From: Isoetes taiwanensis
Taxonomy: Eukaryota > Streptophyta > Lycopodiopsida > Isoetales > Isoetaceae
Assembly (NCBI GenBank): GCA_021234155.1
Contig: JAJEKV010000003.1
Coordinates: 25,020,874-25,084,873, forward strand
Direction: 5' to 3'
Length of the DNA: 64,000 bases
A program made the translations under genes and the position numbers. This document shows positions 1-10,928 of the stretch, one piece after another. Under the pieces are notes generated by a model, which saw nothing but the letters and a program-made list of their open reading frames with translations, was not told where the DNA came from and did not search any database. How positions within the stretch are numbered: position 1 is the stretch's first letter; each line of letters starts with the position of its first letter.

Positions 1-218
1 ACAAAAATTTTCTAGGCAAGTTAAAGTTTCATGGTTTGGCCCTTATCAAATTGTTCAAGTGGTGCAACCCGGCGTTTTCAAAGCCTGGCTGAATTAGATG
101 GAACTCCATTACCTACACTAGTTAATGGCTTTCGCCTCAAACAATTTCATACAACGTAAAGTGACAATCATCCACCGTGATGTCGTTCCGCATAATGCAC
201 ACAACATATAGTGACTAA
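1..218 (+). pseudogene. Tail of Ty3/gypsy integrase (GPY/F domain), copy A
   Basis: This is the C-terminal end of the integrase that is better preserved at 34,712-35,182. The GPY/F-type stretch (Gly-Pro-Tyr-Gln-Ile near position 42) is recognisable. The rest differs from copy B almost only at CAG/CTG sites, and this shifts the frame several times. The upstream part of the element is outside the window. The stop aligned with copy B is at 216-218. Confidence 0.8.
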
Positions 219-1160
219 GCGGCATATTTATATTATGTAGGTGAAATTTTTACAAAATGTGGGCAGAGCCCATCTATTTCCGCTATGGGCAGATCCCTAT
301 TTACAAAAACGGGCTCGTGAGCCCTATCTACTACGCCCTAAGAAAGAAAACCCCTACTCCCGGTTCGGAGCGAGGTAATACGCGCAGGATGTGGTACCGC
401 TTGTTCTCGTGGTCCCAAATAAGCAGGTGTAGAATCACCTCCATCCCGCTGGTATGGGGATCGGCATGCTCCGCCATGCCAAGACACCACTCGGCCCATG
501 GCAATGTTAACGATTGTGGCACCGCCGCAGGTCCAGTAGTCCATTTTACAAGTAATCCACCTGCATGCTTAGACGGCATAGTGCACTTGTCGCGGGTAAT
601 CCCGCAGCAGACATACCGAAGCGCCATCGATGTCTCCGCCGCGCCTCGCTCGCCTTATATAGCCAATCGAGGACCTCCTCGGCCGACGCGGGCCCAATCA
701 GAAATTTCGCCAACGTGGTTGAAATGCAAGGCTGTTACTAAATGGGAAATCTTTTCTCCCGCCGCATATCTAGCCATGGTACCTTCTGACACCTTCGTTT
801 TAATGATATCCCACTTCGAGTTGCCCAGCATTAAATGACATTCCTTCTTTTCACCCTCATTTAACATTAATGTCGGCCCTTTTGCCACCTGTCACATCAG
901 ATCATTGCCTTACGTCTCATCGCCACCGTTCATTGCTTCTCCCTTTACCGTTTGGGGACTTAGCCAAAATTTTGCCTTTCAATCGCCAACTTCGCATCTG
1001 TCGCCACCTGGCATCATCAACGGTTGCAGGTTCGCCCTCATCATGCCCCTTCGCCTACACTTGCGCGCCCTAAAACCTTTTCGTCTATCTGCGCCTTCTT
1101 CTTCTGTTCTCTGCTCTCTGCCTTCTCCAGACGGTTCCTTCTGTTCCGACGCTCTTTGCC
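219..1160 (+). other. Spacer between pol and the extra ORF of the Tat-like element, copy A
   Basis: No believable gene is seen here. Open frames such as 257-838 are low-quality translations with no family resemblance, and copy B does not conserve them through the error patches. The sequence is part of the retroelement, since it lies between the integrase stop and the extra ORF start. In elements of this type such a spacer would form the leader of a spliced mRNA; no splice site could be assigned with confidence. Confidence 0.5.
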
Positions 1161-4100
1161 ATGGCTGCACCCAAACTTCCTACACTTCAAACTTCTGCTC
1201 CCAGGGATGCGACTCCTTTTGCGTCTGTGTCTTTCTCGACGCCCACCTTTCGCGAGGCCCTTGTTGGTCCGAGTCGGGAAGTAGCGGAACACCAAAAGCT
1301 TTACGAATTCTCGCAAATGGAGCTCCCGGCCCCAAATCCGGCGCAATTGCAGCAGTTCGTCGCTCACATTGTCAACAGCCCGGAAGGACTAGCTACGATG
1401 GTCGATGGCACCACAATTTTACTCACTCAGCATTTAATTTCTGAGGTATTCCGTATTCCTTTGCAAAAACCTTCTGTCTCTTGGGCTGCTTTACAGGACA
1501 TGGATGTCACTCAGTTCGGTGCTCCTGCTTATCAAGCTAACCAGCATCGCCTCACAAATATTGCAAAGTCACATGACACTTTTGTGAAGTTTTTGTGGCG
1601 CAAATTGCTTGGGTATTCCATCAAGAACACCCATATTAATAAGTCGTTCTATAATATGGTCATCACTGCCATCCACTCCAATCTCCATGTTGATTGGCCA
1701 CAGCTGTTGTTCTACCGCCTTCTTCAAGAAGTAGACCGCATTCGGGCTACCCCCTCCTCTGTCTCTGAAGTTTCAGTGGGTGGCCATCTTTAGGCACTCA
1801 TCCGTCATTATTTTCCTGTTCTTGAGAGCCCTTCCACTTCCCATGCCTCCACTCAGCGGTCTCTGCATTCCCAGCGTCACACCCAACAGGCTGTACCTTC
1901 ACGCCAGACTTCCCCTGGTCATGTTCAAAACCAGACCACACATGTCACTGTCTCCTCCTCCTCCACTGACGCCACGCCTTCAAATTCCCGTCATGTCTCC
2001 CAACAATCTCAGACAAGGCAGCAACAGGGCCCGGCACCTCCAAATCCTCGCCAGCTTCTATACCAATTCCAGCAGGATGTTCAAGCTGCTGCCATGCAGT
2101 TACAAGCCTCACAAGAGGCTCTCATGAATGGTGTTCAGGCGTCCCTAGAGGCTTCAGATGCAGTTCACCGAGACCCTCAAGCTGCCACTGCACAAGTTCA
2201 AACCTTGGAGGCCCAACTTCAAGAAAAGCACGCGGATCTATTACAGGCCCGTGTCGACCTCAAAAATGTACAGGATCAGACCAGCCTACTTGAAGATCAA
2301 CAGGCTCAGTTACAAACCACCATCCAGGAATTGTTGGAGCAGAACAAGACAAAGGATACCCTCCTGGGTGACAAGGAGAAAGACATTGCTAAGCTCGACA
2401 CCTTGTACACGGAACTTTCTCACCAATACCGCACTCAAGACCTCACTGAGCGTGACGCTCGACTCATCTCCCTTGAAGCTCAGATTTCCACGCTGACAAA
2501 TCAGTTAACGTCCATCCAGACTCAGCTTTCGGAGGCTCAGAAATAGAAGGTCCTTGATGACGCTGAGATTGCCACGCTTCGACTCCAAACTCCAGGGCAA
2601 TCCTCTTCACATGCCACGCTTCCTATTAAACGGGTCCGCGATCAGTCACGTCTTCTCTTAGAAAAGGAGAACCGGATCCGTGATCTGGAATATCAGCTCC
2701 AGCAAGCTGTTCAATCTGCTAAAGAAGCCCAAAACAAACAGGAGGGCTATATTGACATTGCTACCAACATTCCTGTGGACTTCTCTACTCCTTCCAGCTA
2801 TCTTGACTATGTGGTGGCCCGACGGCACCTTTTTCTTTTGAAGTGGTACGCAGCCAATGACAATGTTCATCAACAGCCACTCAAAAGTGCGGACTTCCTT
2901 CGGATCTGGCCGGATCTTTCTATAGAAGACAAGGGTTTATTTTGTGCACTCTTAGTCTTTGATCAGCTCACTTCTGAAGATCCCGAATTGGTCATTTTCC
3001 GTGTTGTTCAGCCAATGGCTTATGTTTTTCATGACTTCTATCTGGCGGATCTCCATGATAAATTCCGAGATGAGGCCCATTGTGTTTTTCGTGGGTAACT
3101 CTAACGCCGCTTGGTTGTTATCACCAACCAACCAATATTTCAAGGATCCCGCCGCCTCGTGACTCTTGAACAGGAGTACATGCCTGAACTTGCTCAGCAC
3201 TTACCTCTGTGGCAGGCTGAAACATTGGAACAGGTAAACAAAAATTTGACGCATCCTGACGATCTTGAGTTCGCCCAAATTTATATGCAGCACTTGGGAG
3301 GTTACAATCAACTGCGTGGCCTTCTGGAAAGCAAGACCATCCCCATGGGTTGGGTCAATCCTCCCCGCTTATCAATTACTCTACTTCGTGAGTGGGACCA
3401 TTGGTGTCGTGCTCTTGATCAGATCTTGTTAGCGCATTCAGGGACATGGCTCTGCAACCCACGCACACGGGCATGCTTCCCTCTCCATATGCTTCCTTAG
3501 GAGTCCCTCCACGCCCACGGTTCCTCTCTTCTGACTGGCGTCTTCCTTTTTGGACGAAGGTCATGGATGGCCACACTGGGTCGACTCCGCCTCAGATCTC
3601 GAGGATCTCTGGTGGGATCCCCGATTTGTCAGACGCTCAGATTGGGAGGATAATGCCACCTTGGACACTATATTGCTAATGAGCGTGGTTGGCAACGACC
3701 TGCTGATGCTCTTCATGGCCTTGATACCTTCTTTTGCGAACGCCGCCACCTCACCAACGGACCTTCAAGCATAACCGCCAAGCTGGTTGTGGCCGCTCTC
3801 GATGCATCCCGGTAAGCTCTTTAAATCGGCAGCGCCCAATCCCATCGCAATCAGAATGCCGCCGTCGGTGCCTTCTGGCCTCCGTGACCGCCTTCTCATG
3901 GAGTGCCAATTTGTTCCTTCAGACGCCCATGCTGCCCTAGACGACATGGTGCGCTCTCACTTCCTCATTGATGCCGATCCTTCCTTCGGGCTCAACACCG
4001 ACGCCCCTTCAAACACGCTCGGACCTCATTGCCCATTACCATAATGGCACCCGCCCTCATTCCCGCGGAGGATCACTTTTTTTGGGATCCGGCTGGTTTC

Positions 4101-4344
4101 GCTTCTCGAAGCACTTCCTCCTTTCCTTCGACCGAAAGTGTCTTTTGGTGGGGAGGTTAGTCCCGTGCCTCCCGGTAATGTGACTATTCATGCATACGAT
4201 GGACCAAGTCAAGTCCAAGGATCCACAATCAGCGCTGGTCGGTCGCCAAAGGCTCGCCAGAAGACCAAGCACCACGCAGACAAAGACCACGCTGGCGCCA
4301 ACAAGAGGCGGCGCCAGACAAGTGACGGCCCGCCACCCCCGTCG
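1161..4344 (+). pseudogene. Extra sense ORF downstream of pol (coiled-coil protein), copy A
   Basis: From Met at 1,161 one frame runs through residues beginning MAAPKLPTLQ to 3,098, interrupted only by TAG codons at 1,791-1,793 and 2,544-2,546. The N-terminal ~200 residues resemble the putative plant transposon protein domain found in Athila/Tat extra ORFs; this is an inference from pattern (a helical region with IKNTHINKSFYN). Next comes a Gln/Ser/Pro-rich linker, then a long heptad-rich coiled coil (about 2,094-2,720, many Leu/Gln/Glu). A third globular part begins at 2,775 (VDFSTPSSYLDYVVARRH). The frame breaks at 3,085-3,110, where copy B reads through, so that break is probably a consensus error. 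The C-terminal part overlaps the 3' LTR. The function is unknown; env-like or accessory roles are usually proposed for such ORFs. Confidence 0.7.
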
Positions 4345-4742
4345 GCCGGGCCGGCGTGATTTCAGGCCTTTCAAGAGGCACCGCCAAAGATTCCTCAAGA
4401 ATCAGGCCTCCTTCCGTGAGTCGGCAACCAAATCGGGCCGAGTGTCTATATTGGGCCAAAGGCCATTGTACTATATATATGAGTAGAGCTAGCACATGAG
4501 TTTTAGATGAGTTTTGAGTCTTGTCTCACTTCAGTTTTCTCTGGCTATAGAGCTCATGTATCATCATCATTGATATCAAGGAAGCTTATCATTGTTGTCT
4601 CATTGTTCTTTGTTTTCTTTTCCCTTTCCTTTGTTTTTTGCAAAAATCAAGCGTGACATAGTCCCCCGGATTCTCCCTGTTAGATCCAAGGGTCCTCACA
4701 GAGGGTCGTTTTTACAGAGTTCCCCAACCCGCACCCCAAACA
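4155..4742 (+). repeat. 3' LTR of the Tat-like Ty3/gypsy element, copy A
   Basis: The LTR starts just after a purine-rich tract (about 4,147-4,154) with a damaged form of the TGTTAGTCC seen intact in copy B. It ends at ACCCCAAACA (4,733-4,742). The same end motif directly precedes gag at 29,179, as expected for the two ends of one element. It contains a TATA motif and a T-rich polyadenylation-like region. About ten positions differ from copy B, nearly all at CAG/CTG. Confidence 0.75.
4471..4480 (+). promoter_or_regulatory. Putative LTR TATA box, copy A
   Basis: CTATATATAT lies about 316 bases into the LTR, followed by GAGTAGAGC. This is the expected layout of a U3/R border. It is identical in copy B (39,435-39,444). 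Confidence 0.55.
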
Positions 4743-5100
4743 GTATGCATGCCCAAACCATTAGCCATTGTCATCATAAATTCCGGAAGTGGTATGTCTG
4801 CTTGAAGACCAAGAACTTGAAACCAAAACGGAAGCTTAATATCTAATAAGCTCCATGCACTAACACTAGGAGTGTAATGCCGGTAAATCAAGAACTCCCA
4901 TGCATAAGGTCAACACTGCGCGGCGACGCCCACGATCGATGGAATGGGCTCAAGCCCACAAGTTAAAGTGTGCTTGCAACCAACCTCCGCCCTCCTCGCG
5001 GTCCAAAGAAACCGGTGTAATATGTAAATACCGAGCAAGGGACCAAATTAGCTCCTTTTTGCTCTAAGATAGATAGTGTGTGGTGGACGTTATTATTCCG
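4743..5100. other. Unassigned sequence downstream of the LTR, copy A
   Basis: This stretch flanks the LTR on its 3' side. No open frame with family resemblance is seen on either strand. A target-site duplication cannot be tested, because the 5' LTR of the element is truncated. Confidence 0.4.
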
Positions 5101-5640
5101 CTATGAAACGCCTTGTTTGTCGCCCACCCCTTGTTTGAATTTCAGATTGCTTTGTGGTCAAGATCTCCCCTCTTTGATTGTGTTCGCTTGGTTCCGCGGC
5201 TACCTCCTCCCTCCCTCCCTCCCCCATCTCCATTTATTCTAGATATCACCCTTTTACATGCCATATTGCTCATCGTTTTTTTTTTTTCAAAGATGGATGT
5301 TATGTGCGCTCAGTCTACTCTTCGGGTCCTTAGCACATCAGATCACATGCATGTTTCCTCGGTCGTCCCCATCCCTCGCAATATTCCTCATTTACTTTGC
5401 AATTTTTTCTCACGTTGCCGCTACTACTTTCCTAACACTTCCTTCTCCTCCTCCTCCAGCCCCCACTAGGCTTGCAATTTCCTTTTGGTGCAAAATAATT
5501 TCCTCAGACTCATATGTAAACAAGGTCATGGTGTCTTCCCATTGTACTTAGAAGGATTATTATTACCTATTGCTATGACTATTTATTACTATTGCAAACT
5601 ATGATTGATATACTCTCCTCGAAAGGGGTTACATCCAGAG
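5100..5640 (+). pseudogene. DIRS-like retroelement fragment 1, copy A
   Basis: The stretch shares blocks with the fragments at 9,020-9,990 and 10,000-10,740. One block resembles CTCACNTNGCYGCTACTA followed by CTAGGCYTRCAATTTCC. Another is a TTACCTATTGCTATGAC block at about 5,560. It encodes only short Ser/Pro-rich frames. No reverse transcriptase motif is present in this fragment, so the assignment rests on the shared blocks alone. A pyrimidine run (CTCCCTCC repeats) lies at 5,205-5,225. Confidence 0.4.
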
Positions 5641-5869
5641 TACGCGTATTGATCAAGTGGGTGCACGTTTGGGGTTTTTTTATTGCCTTGGTCGACTATA
5701 TACGGTCGGAAGCCCATACGTCTACACTATTCATTTTCCAGCTTTCCATGTGAAGGGAGAAAGACAGGAAGGAGAGATTCCGTAGATGATCGATTTGGGG
5801 AGCTTGATCATTTGTAAAACAAGGAGCAGATAGTTTGCCTATTTGGGGTGCGTTTAGTATGCTTCATTT

Positions 5870-7200
5870 TCATCTTGTTTGTTGGCAACAAGAGAGCTCA
5901 AGAACTTGCTCAAGAACCGCTTTCTCACCACCACTCGTTTCTTACTCGCTTTGAAGCCAAATTGCAAAGCAAATTCCTTGCAAGGTGAAAGTGGAAGTCA
6001 TGGATAATCCGAACAAAGTTGTAGTAGATACTTGTTTTTGGCAATTTTTGGCTTGATCTCTTGATGCAGCAGCCAAGAAGACTTCATTGTTCTTATTTGA
6101 TCAAAGGTATATATTATTGGAAAGTTCTTAAGCTCAAAGTTCAATTCAGGTCACTTTAGGGCTGATTTATTATTGAATTGCCAATGTGCTTGCTGCCATA
6201 GCTTTACGGGCCATCATGAGACCTTTTGCGACTCAAAGTAGCCTCTTTCTCATATAAAACGTAATGAGGGTTGTAACAGACCTCAATTAGGGTTGCCCCT
6301 TTGCTGCCCCCTTTATGCATAAAGAGTGCATTGTATGAGAACAAGGGGTTTGTCACTTATTGGAATACTTGCCAACTTAATTTTTAATACTTTCTTGATG
6401 ATGTTTATGCCCCAAAATCAGGGCTTAGGGTTCCTAAAGCCACATTCATACCACTATCTCATCATTTCATATACTTGATTATAGATCATAAACAAATTTC
6501 CCATTCAAGCATCGTTACCAATACTCTCTTTTATTTTTTAATGCAGCAGTCAAGAAGCTCGTCAAGAAGACTTCATTGCCTATTATTTGATCACACGTAT
6601 GTATCATTGCTACGCCAAAATTTGATTTATTTTCGACTCAAAGGCCTTTAAGTAGCCTCTTTCTTTTTCTTATATCGAGTTGTAACAGACCCTAATTGGG
6701 CTGCCCCTTTGTTGCCCCATTTATGCATAAAGAATGCATTGTATGAGAACAAGCGGTTAGTTGTTTATTGGAATGTTTGCTTATTGAGTTAACACTTTCT
6801 TTAATGATTTTTAGGCCCCAAAATTAGAGTTCTTGTGCATGCTAGTTAGCTAGTATTTGTTAGATCTCTTATCATATTGTATGGTTTCATGTGCTTGCTT
6901 CAAGATGATGTGTAAATGGCAACACACAAGAATGTTGTTTTTGCCTTAGCGAGGGAGGTGAGAACAAACAAGAAGTTGGGTTTGTAAAGGTCCATGTGAA
7001 TGCACATTACGCAGATTTACGGCAAGAGATTGAACTTGATGAGCTAGAAGCTTTGGAGAGCCAGAAATTTGTGTTTTTAGGGGAAAGAAAGCATGCCTTG
7101 TCCAAGAGCAAGAGGCAAGATTTATAGTGAATGAGGATGAGGTGTGTGTGAAGATAATAGGTGCCCAACCTGATGATCAGCCCACTCAACCTATTAAATG
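5870..7200 (+). pseudogene. Exons of an unrecognised plant gene, copy A
   Basis: Exon-like segments are separated by AT-rich, intron-like DNA. A first segment ends near 5,983 at CAAG|GTGAAAG. Two related small exons follow GCAG acceptors at about 6,070 and 6,547. A last segment near 6,915-7,130 encodes VKVHVNAHYADLRQEIELDE and then FVFLGERKHALSKSKR. The acceptor before the last segment is damaged here (CTTCAAGATGATGTG against CTTCGCATGCAG in copy B). I do not recognise the protein; the last exon could form a beta-grasp-like fold, but this is speculation. The exon duplication is described under findings. Confidence 0.45.
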
Positions 7201-7469
7201 AAGGAGATTGGTGCTTGTAGAACAAGAGGAGGATGTAGAAGTGATACTATGGAAGGGGTTAGTTTGGATATAAACCATGAAGATGACATTGAACCCATTG
7301 AACCACTTCCAAGTCAAGAGTCTATGAGTAGATTAGAATCCAAAATCGCTAGTGGAATGCAAATTTTGTATTAATAATCAGAGCACTTTAATAATCAGAG
7401 CACTACAAAGATATATAATAGCATGTGAAGCAAGGAATAAAACTCTTACATTCTTTTATGGGTCAAATT

Positions 7470-7590
7470 GGCATTGCATCAGTTTGATATTGCTGATCTA
7501 CATATTACTGATCACCATATTGCAAATCGTCATATTACAGATATTGTTGATCGACATATTGCTGATCATCAAAAAGGTCTACAGATAAAA
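7470..7590. repeat. Imperfect ~15-bp tandem repeat, copy A
   Basis: About six degenerate units of GATCNNCATATTNC type follow each other (GCTGATCTACATATTACTG, then GATCACCATATTGCAAATCG). The same array is at 42,439-42,559 in copy B. Confidence 0.6.
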
Positions 7591-7599
7591 ATTGTATCA

Positions 7600-9010
7600 A
7601 AAGCATTTGTATAGGAATGCTTAAGAAGTTTTAAAACAATCTTATACTATAGCCTACACTACTGCTCCTACTACTACTTGGGCTAAGAAACGGCCTAAAA
7701 AGCTTCAACTGGGCGTCTTCAACTTCAAACTCAAGTCACGGCCATTTGATTTTATTTCCAGCCCGTATATGCCTCGGGCCATGTGAGCACGATTTAGCCA
7801 CTATTGGACATCCTGAGAAACTCCAACACCTCTCTGCAAACGGTCTATCTCCAACCTGGAGAACTTGGCCACAATCCGCTTTATGCCCAGAGAGCTAGAA
7901 TCGTGGGTTCTTCCATTGATTTTTCGGTCGTCATCTTACTTCTCGCCATGCTCCTAATCTGCATTTGCTGTGAAACCCTGTGAAATCCTAAACAGCGACC
8001 CAATCCGACCTATTTCCCCTGTTCCAACCCAATCCGATCTATTTTGGTCTATTTTGGTGATGTATGTTATTTTCCTCCAATTGTCATTTTAATGTAACAA
8101 TTGTTAATGCACTTGAATAATTTGTGCCTCTATAGATCCCTTACACATGGCTATAAAAGACATTTAAGTTGTGCACAGAGGAGTTTCTGTATCATCATGA
8201 TAGTAGAGACGTCAATGATAATCAATAATAATGTATTGCACACAAAACCATTTGATACAACGTCGATGCATTATGTAACTATGGTTTGTATTATTTGTAT
8301 TGCAGAGACCACACTTGGAATGGTGGGCATGGTTTCATTGTTCACCATTATGTAGGACACATTTGGAATTAGTCATTAAATAAATAATTAGCACCTTAAA
8401 AGCTACAAGATTAATACTTGGTTTGTTTTAAGGCCTTACGTAGAGCAACTTCGAGATGCACAAACAATGTAAGAATATAGAAAGCCTTTGCTAAAGTTTT
8501 CAAGAGGTTGGAGAGACCCTTTTTTTTTTTTGTAAATTATGATTATGGTATGGTAGTGCTCAATAGTTTGAAAAAACCTTTATAGTTGATTTTGAGCAAA
8601 GGTGTGGCTAAATAGTCCAATGGTGTAATGGGGCAAACATTTCAATTTTTCACCTCCTCCGTTTCCTAGACCCCGTGACCAAGGTCAATGTGTCATGTTT
8701 ACCCTCGAACGTGACCAAGCTCAACGTGACCAAGGTCCATGGGGGTCCATGCAAACATGTGTGGCCTCTAAATGGAACCCTAGACCTATGTCCTCACAAA
8801 GGGTACAAAGTCGGAAAGGGATTATATAATTTGGCACAACCAATCGTAAATCTATGGATAGGGGCTATAATGTATGTTAATTCAAAAACCCGTATGGTAT
8901 GGGTTTTTCTACTCCAAAAGGCGATATGTGGGTTTTTTCTCGCGGACCCCGAAAAGCACATGCCATCCGGCCCATATATAGAGGTGCACCCCCGGCTCTT
9001 TCTCCTCCCC
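7600..9010. other. Unassigned AT-rich sequence, copy A
   Basis: No gene could be supported. Two open frames (8,101-8,355 and 8,675-9,025, plus strand) are conserved in copy B, but only because the DNA is nearly identical; they resemble no family I know. A short phrase related to GTGACCAAGGTCAATGTG is repeated three times at 8,675-8,740. A TATATA motif lies near 8,975, upstream of the DIRS-like fragment. Confidence 0.4.
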
Positions 9011-9019
9011 CGCCACCAA

Positions 9020-9990
9020 AGCTAGAAGGATTATTATTACCTATTGCTATGACCATTATTACTATTGCACTATATATACTCAAATTTCAAAAACTTATGT
9101 TTTGTATTTTGATGGCTGTCATGCATTCTTAGATGTTGTCGCCTTTGTTTCAAATTGTGCTCCTCTTTCTTCTTGCATTTCTCATCTTGACATCGATCCC
9201 ATTCAAGCCGCCATTGTTGCATCATTCTCCTATGTCCTCAATCGCCAGCCTCTCTCGCATTGCCTTGGCACCTGTTTGTTCCTCCTTGCAAGTACTAAGT
9301 TGATTCAGCTCGCTAGCGCTATCTAGGCTCAACGAACCATCTTTTTCTTGCTAATTATTATTTGTCTTTACCTATTCAATCTTTATTTGTTCCACCGCTG
9401 TTGACCTCCCCCTCATAATGGGGCCGCTTCCATCGTGCTCCTCCCTCATTCTTTCTTCGCTCCTCCTTGGGATGGCCCAAAGGCAAGGCGGCCCGATTTT
9501 GGATTTACATGTCTTGACTTCCTTCCTATTAGTTCCCCCTTTTCAGTATGAGTGTCTAGATCAACTCTCTCATATTTGCCAGCCCGATGACTTTCTTTTC
9601 ATCGTTGATCCAAGTTTGTTATCATCACGCCTCCATTTGGCCTTCCAACCGCCTCCTTCTTAGGATTTGCATTAGATGTCCGATTTCTTACCTCCAACAT
9701 TCTTCTCTTTGTTCACTGAACTCATTTGGCAATTCATTCATCGTGCGCCCAAAATATTTATTGCTCCTTATATGTTGATGACATCCTTTTTTGTTTGTTG
9801 TTCTCGACCAGAGTGTTCTAGTCCTAAGTTATTTCTGATTTGCAAGTGGCAAGTCTTCTTTTAACGCCCCTCTCTTGCAATGCTCCTTGTTTACTTTGCA
9901 CTTCTCAAGCAGCCTATAATAACCATAGAGTTGAGTCATGTTTTGCTCACATGGCTGCTACTATTCCTCTGCCCTACTAGGCCTACAATT
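9020..9990 (+). pseudogene. DIRS-like reverse transcriptase fragment 2, copy A
   Basis: The first part encodes CHAFLDVVAFVSNCAPLSS. Then, in broken frames, it shows the fingers and palm of a reverse transcriptase: LDLHVLTSFLLVPPFQYECL, a damaged DLKFGYHH motif near 9,620, and YVDD at 9,771-9,782. The order DLR..LN / DLK.GYHH.I / YVDD matches DIRS/Ngaro-type reverse transcriptases better than Ty3, Copia or LINE enzymes. Copy B keeps the GYHHVS motif intact. No tyrosine recombinase or split direct repeats were found. The fragment is decayed even after correcting the copy-specific errors. Confidence 0.55.
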
Positions 9991-9999
9991 TCCTTTGGT

Positions 10000-10740
10000 T
10001 CTACAATATTTTCCGTTGCTGTTGTAATGACCATAGAGTTAGAGACGTAGTTTGCTCATATCGCCGATACTACCACTCTGGCACTACCACCCCCTTTTTC
10101 CACCCCACCAAGGTCTGATTTTCCTCGCCTCATTTGTGAGTAAGGGTGATGGGCATTTTCTCCAATGCTTAAAAATAAACTATTATTACCTATTACTATG
10201 TTTATTATTACTGTTGCAAATTATGATTTAATATATTCAATCTTCAAAAATGTCTGTTTTGCTGCAATTATTGGATGATACATGCATTCTTACATGTTGT
10301 CATTCTTGGTTCAAATGGTGCCCCTTTTCCTTCTTGCAATCCTTGTCTTGGCATTGATCCCATGCAGCCGAATTTTTATTGTAGCATCTTTTCTCATGCT
10401 CTCAATCCCCTCATCCGGCGCTGTTCTTTTGGTAGTCCCTTTATCAAATGTTTTGTCGGATTCAATTTCGTTCTATCGTTTACTTTGGCTCAAAGGAATC
10501 CCTTCAACCCTTTTTCAACTAGCAATTATTCATCTTTATCTTCCCATTTAGACTTTGTTCACTCTACCATTACTGACCTCCTTTATATTATCGTTGTCTC
10601 ACATCGTTTCCTCCCCCCCCTCCCCCCCCCTTTTTTGTTCCCCTTGGGGGTGGTTACAAAAGACCAAGGCAAGTGGCATCTAATTTTGATCTACGTGCCT
10701 TGAACTCCTTCCTAGCGTTTCTCCCTTTTTCTAAGATAAG
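10000..10740 (+). pseudogene. DIRS-like reverse transcriptase fragment 3 (5' part), copy A
   Basis: This is a second, partial copy of the preceding fragment. CHAFLD becomes IHAFLHVVILGSNGAPFPS, and near 10,645 the reverse transcriptase entry motif GVVTKDQGKWHLI appears, continuing in copy B as LDLRALNSFLAVSPF. It stops abruptly at about 10,740, where the chromovirus LTR remnant begins. Runs of 9-10 C at 10,611-10,631 make base calling unreliable here. Confidence 0.5.
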
Positions 10741-10759
10741 TCCCTAGGGCTACTCTCTT

Positions 10760-10913
10760 GTAGCGACTTGGCAAGGGTGTGTGATTCGCAACTGGAAGAT
10801 TGCGAGTTCAAACCCTGTCTTGTGCAACTACCCTTTTGCATCTGTGTGACGACCATCTTTTGTACATACGAGTATAATAATCGTATGATACGAATATGCG
10901 TAAAGTCGTCACA
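10760..10913 (-). repeat. 3' LTR remnant of the chromovirus, copy A
   Basis: Read on the minus strand it starts TGTGACGACTTTACG directly after the polypurine tract, and matches the start of the 5' LTR at 16,774-16,927 over about 155 bases. The rest of the expected ~530-bp LTR is missing. Its far end coincides with the 5' end of a tRNA-like sequence; see findings. A short inverted repeat (TGTGACGAC/GTCGTCACA) brackets about 70 bases at the LTR terminus. Confidence 0.7.
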
Positions 10914-10928
10914 CCATCCCCCTCCTAC
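10914..10928 (-). other. Polypurine tract of the chromovirus, copy A
   Basis: The minus strand reads GTAGGAGGGGGATGG immediately before the TGTGACGAC of the 3' LTR. This is the expected position and composition for the plus-strand primer. Confidence 0.6.

Noticed and set aside
257-838. Plus-strand open frame of 193 residues
   Set aside because: It exists only in the damaged copy A, is not open in copy B, and lies in the retroelement spacer.
905-1444. Plus-strand frame of 179 residues overlapping the extra ORF (also 35,830-36,402)
   Set aside because: It is the shadow of the MAAPKLPTLQ frame and has Cys/Ser/Pro-rich composition without resemblance to a family.
10605-10640. C-rich tract as a regulatory element
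   Set aside because: It is a homopolymer run within the DIRS-like remnant, prone to length error, with no other supporting feature.
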